From positions 1 to 14,679 of the forward strand of contig JAITTH010000062.1 in assembly GCA_031287295.1 (NCBI GenBank): a DNA stretch of 14,679 bases, read 5' to 3'. Origin of the DNA: Eubacteriales Family XIII. Incertae Sedis bacterium (lineage in GTDB: Bacteria > Bacillota > Clostridia > Peptostreptococcales > Anaerovoracaceae). Positions 13,437 through 14,679 of this stretch are shown in pieces (the stretch's first letter is position 1; each line of letters starts with the position of its first letter). Under the pieces are notes generated by a model that saw only the letters and a list, made by a program, of their open reading frames with translations, made no database searches and had not been told where the DNA came from. A program made the position numbers and the translations under genes.

Positions 13437-14679
13437 GACTACCGATTGTGGCGGTCGTCGGACGACCGAACGTGGGGAAGTCCACATTCTTCAATAAGAT
13501 CATTGGGCGACGCGTTTCCATCGTAGAAGACACGCCCGGTGTTACACGCGATCGTATCTATGCCGAGGCCGAGTGGTGCGGTAAGAATTTTGCCTTCATC
13601 GATACGGGCGGAATTGATCCCAATACGAAAGACATCATCCTTTCGCAAATGCGTGAACAGGCTGAAATTGCAATGGATATGGCAGATGTTATCGTCTTTT
13701 TGGTCGATGGCAAAGATGGGTTAACCACTGCGGATGAAGAAGTGGGAATGATGCTGCGTCGTGCGGGAAAACCCGTCGTGCTCATCGTCAACAAAGTAGA
13801 CAGCGGAAAGCCAAACGATCGTTTTTACGATTTTTACACACTGGGTCTTGGTGAGCCGATTCCGATTTCTGCGGCGAATATGACGGGTCTTGGTGATGTG
13901 CTCGATGTCATTACGGAAAATCTTCCGACAAGCGATGTGCTTGACGAAGAAGATGCGGTTTGCATCGCGGTAATCGGAAAACCGAACACCGGAAAATCTT
14001 CACTCATCAACGCACTGATCGGAGAAAACCGTGTCATTGTTTCCGAGATCGCGGGGACAACAAGAGATTCCATCGATACGCCGTTTACGTGGGAAGGGGA
14101 AAAATATGTTCTCATCGATACGGCAGGCATTCGCAGGAAGAGTCGCGTTCACGACGATATTGAGCGTTATTCCGTTATCCGCGCCATTGCAGCCATTGAG
14201 CGCAGCGATGTTTGTTTGCTTTTGATTGATGCGGCAGAAGGGCTTGCCGAACAAGATAAAAAGATTGCAGGCATTGCGCACGAAGCGGGGAAGGGCGTTG
14301 TCATTGTCATCAATAAATGGGATCTTATCGAAAAAGAAACGAATACGATGGATCAATACCGTAAAAAAATTCGTGCACAGCTTCCTTTTTTGAGTTATGC
14401 CCCGGATCTCTTCATCTCTGTAAAAAGCGGGCAGCGAGTGCGAAAGACCTTGGAACTTGCCTCCATGGTTTCACAAAATCGTTCCATGCGCATCCCAACC
14501 GGTCCGCTAAACAGCTTGGTTCAGGACGCAACACTCATGCACTATCCGCCTTCCGACAAGGGGAAACGGCTGAAAATATACTATGTAAGTCAGGTCGGCA
14601 TCCGGCCTCCGCTCTTTTTGTTTAAGGTCAACAGTCGAGATCTCATGCACTTTTCCTACGCGCGTTATTTGGAGAATAA
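13433..14679 (+). CDS. der: Ribosome-associated GTPase Der (EngA), 3' end cut by the window
   Basis: Der is an essential double GTPase needed for maturation of the 50S ribosomal subunit. The open frame runs from ATG 13433 to the window edge without an in-frame stop (415 codons; the TAA at the very end is out of frame). The family is usually about 435-440 residues, so roughly the last 20-25 are missing. First GTPase domain: GRPNVGKS (10-17), DTGGI (from Asp57), NKVD (120-123). Second: GKPNTGKS (182-189, with Thr where Val is common), DTAGIRRKSRV, NKWD (294-297). The C-terminal KH-like domain is recognisable from PTGPLNSLVQDA through PPSDKGKRLKIYY to MHFSYARYLEN. The start overlaps the ftsY stop (ATGA). 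Confidence 0.97.
   Translation, partial: MRLPIVAVVGRPNVGKSTFFNKIIGRRVSIVEDTPGVTRDRIYAEAEWCGKNFAFIDTGGIDPNTKDIILSQMREQAEIAMDMADVIVFLVDGKDGLTTADEEVGMMLRRAGKPVVLIVNKVDSGKPNDRFYDFYTLGLGEPIPISAANMTGLGDVLDVITENLPTSDVLDEEDAVCIAVIGKPNTGKSSLINALIGENRVIVSEIAGTTRDSIDTPFTWEGEKYVLIDTAGIRRKSRVHDDIERYSVIRAIAAIERSDVCLLLIDAAEGLAEQDKKIAGIAHEAGKGVVIVINKWDLIEKETNTMDQYRKKIRAQLPFLSYAPDLFISVKSGQRVRKTLELASMVSQNRSMRIPTGPLNSLVQDATLMHYPPSDKGKRLKIYYVSQVGIRPPLFLFKVNSRDLMHFSYARYLEN

Noticed and set aside
14677..14679. TAA at the window end as the der stop codon
   Set aside because: It is out of frame with ATG 13433; the frame reads ...LEN followed by an incomplete AA codon, and Der should continue for about 20 more residues.

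Overview
The window looks like a chromosomal segment of a low-to-mid G+C Gram-positive bacterium (Bacillota, most likely a clostridial or Tissierellia-type anaerobe). The reasons are the plsX-rnc-smc-ftsY gene order, strong GGAGG-type ribosome binding sites, a TTG start, a sortase-anchored surface protein tail, and a Gram-positive style lipoprotein. Genus-level placement is not supported by anything I can compute here.

Left part (1-1770): the C-terminal tail of a cell-wall-anchored surface protein ends at 288 and is followed by a rho-independent terminator. Next comes a repeat-rich, palindromic intergenic element (351-513) and a family III CoA-transferase / alpha-methylacyl-CoA racemase gene on the minus strand (513-1688). 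Its promoter is packed against a divergent promoter that serves a lipoprotein gene.

Middle part (1766-4463, plus strand): a small lipoprotein with a calcium-loop-like DxTGDGxxD motif, then, from its own promoter, a probable three-gene unit: a diacylglycerol-kinase-family lipid kinase, a GNAT acetyltransferase and an HD-domain hydrolase.

Right part (4459-14679, plus strand): a long, tightly packed operon with no terminator between genes and mostly overlapping junctions. It encodes an 873-residue protein of unknown role, plsX, rnc, smc, ftsY and der (der runs off the end). The 873-residue protein has what looks like a Walker-A-less RecA/KaiC-like N-terminal region and an intact PEP-synthase-type ATP-grasp domain, but no phosphohistidine domain. 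The operon therefore joins phospholipid precursor synthesis (PlsX), RNA processing (RNase III), chromosome organisation (SMC), membrane-protein targeting (FtsY) and ribosome assembly (Der). acpP and the fab genes, which often sit between plsX and rnc in Bacillota, are absent.

The least explained items are the 873-residue protein and its leader. The leader carries an extended -10 promoter, a perfect 16-nt palindrome on the predicted transcription start, and a second perfect 16-nt palindrome that contains the TTG start codon. The housekeeping genes themselves look ordinary and intact.
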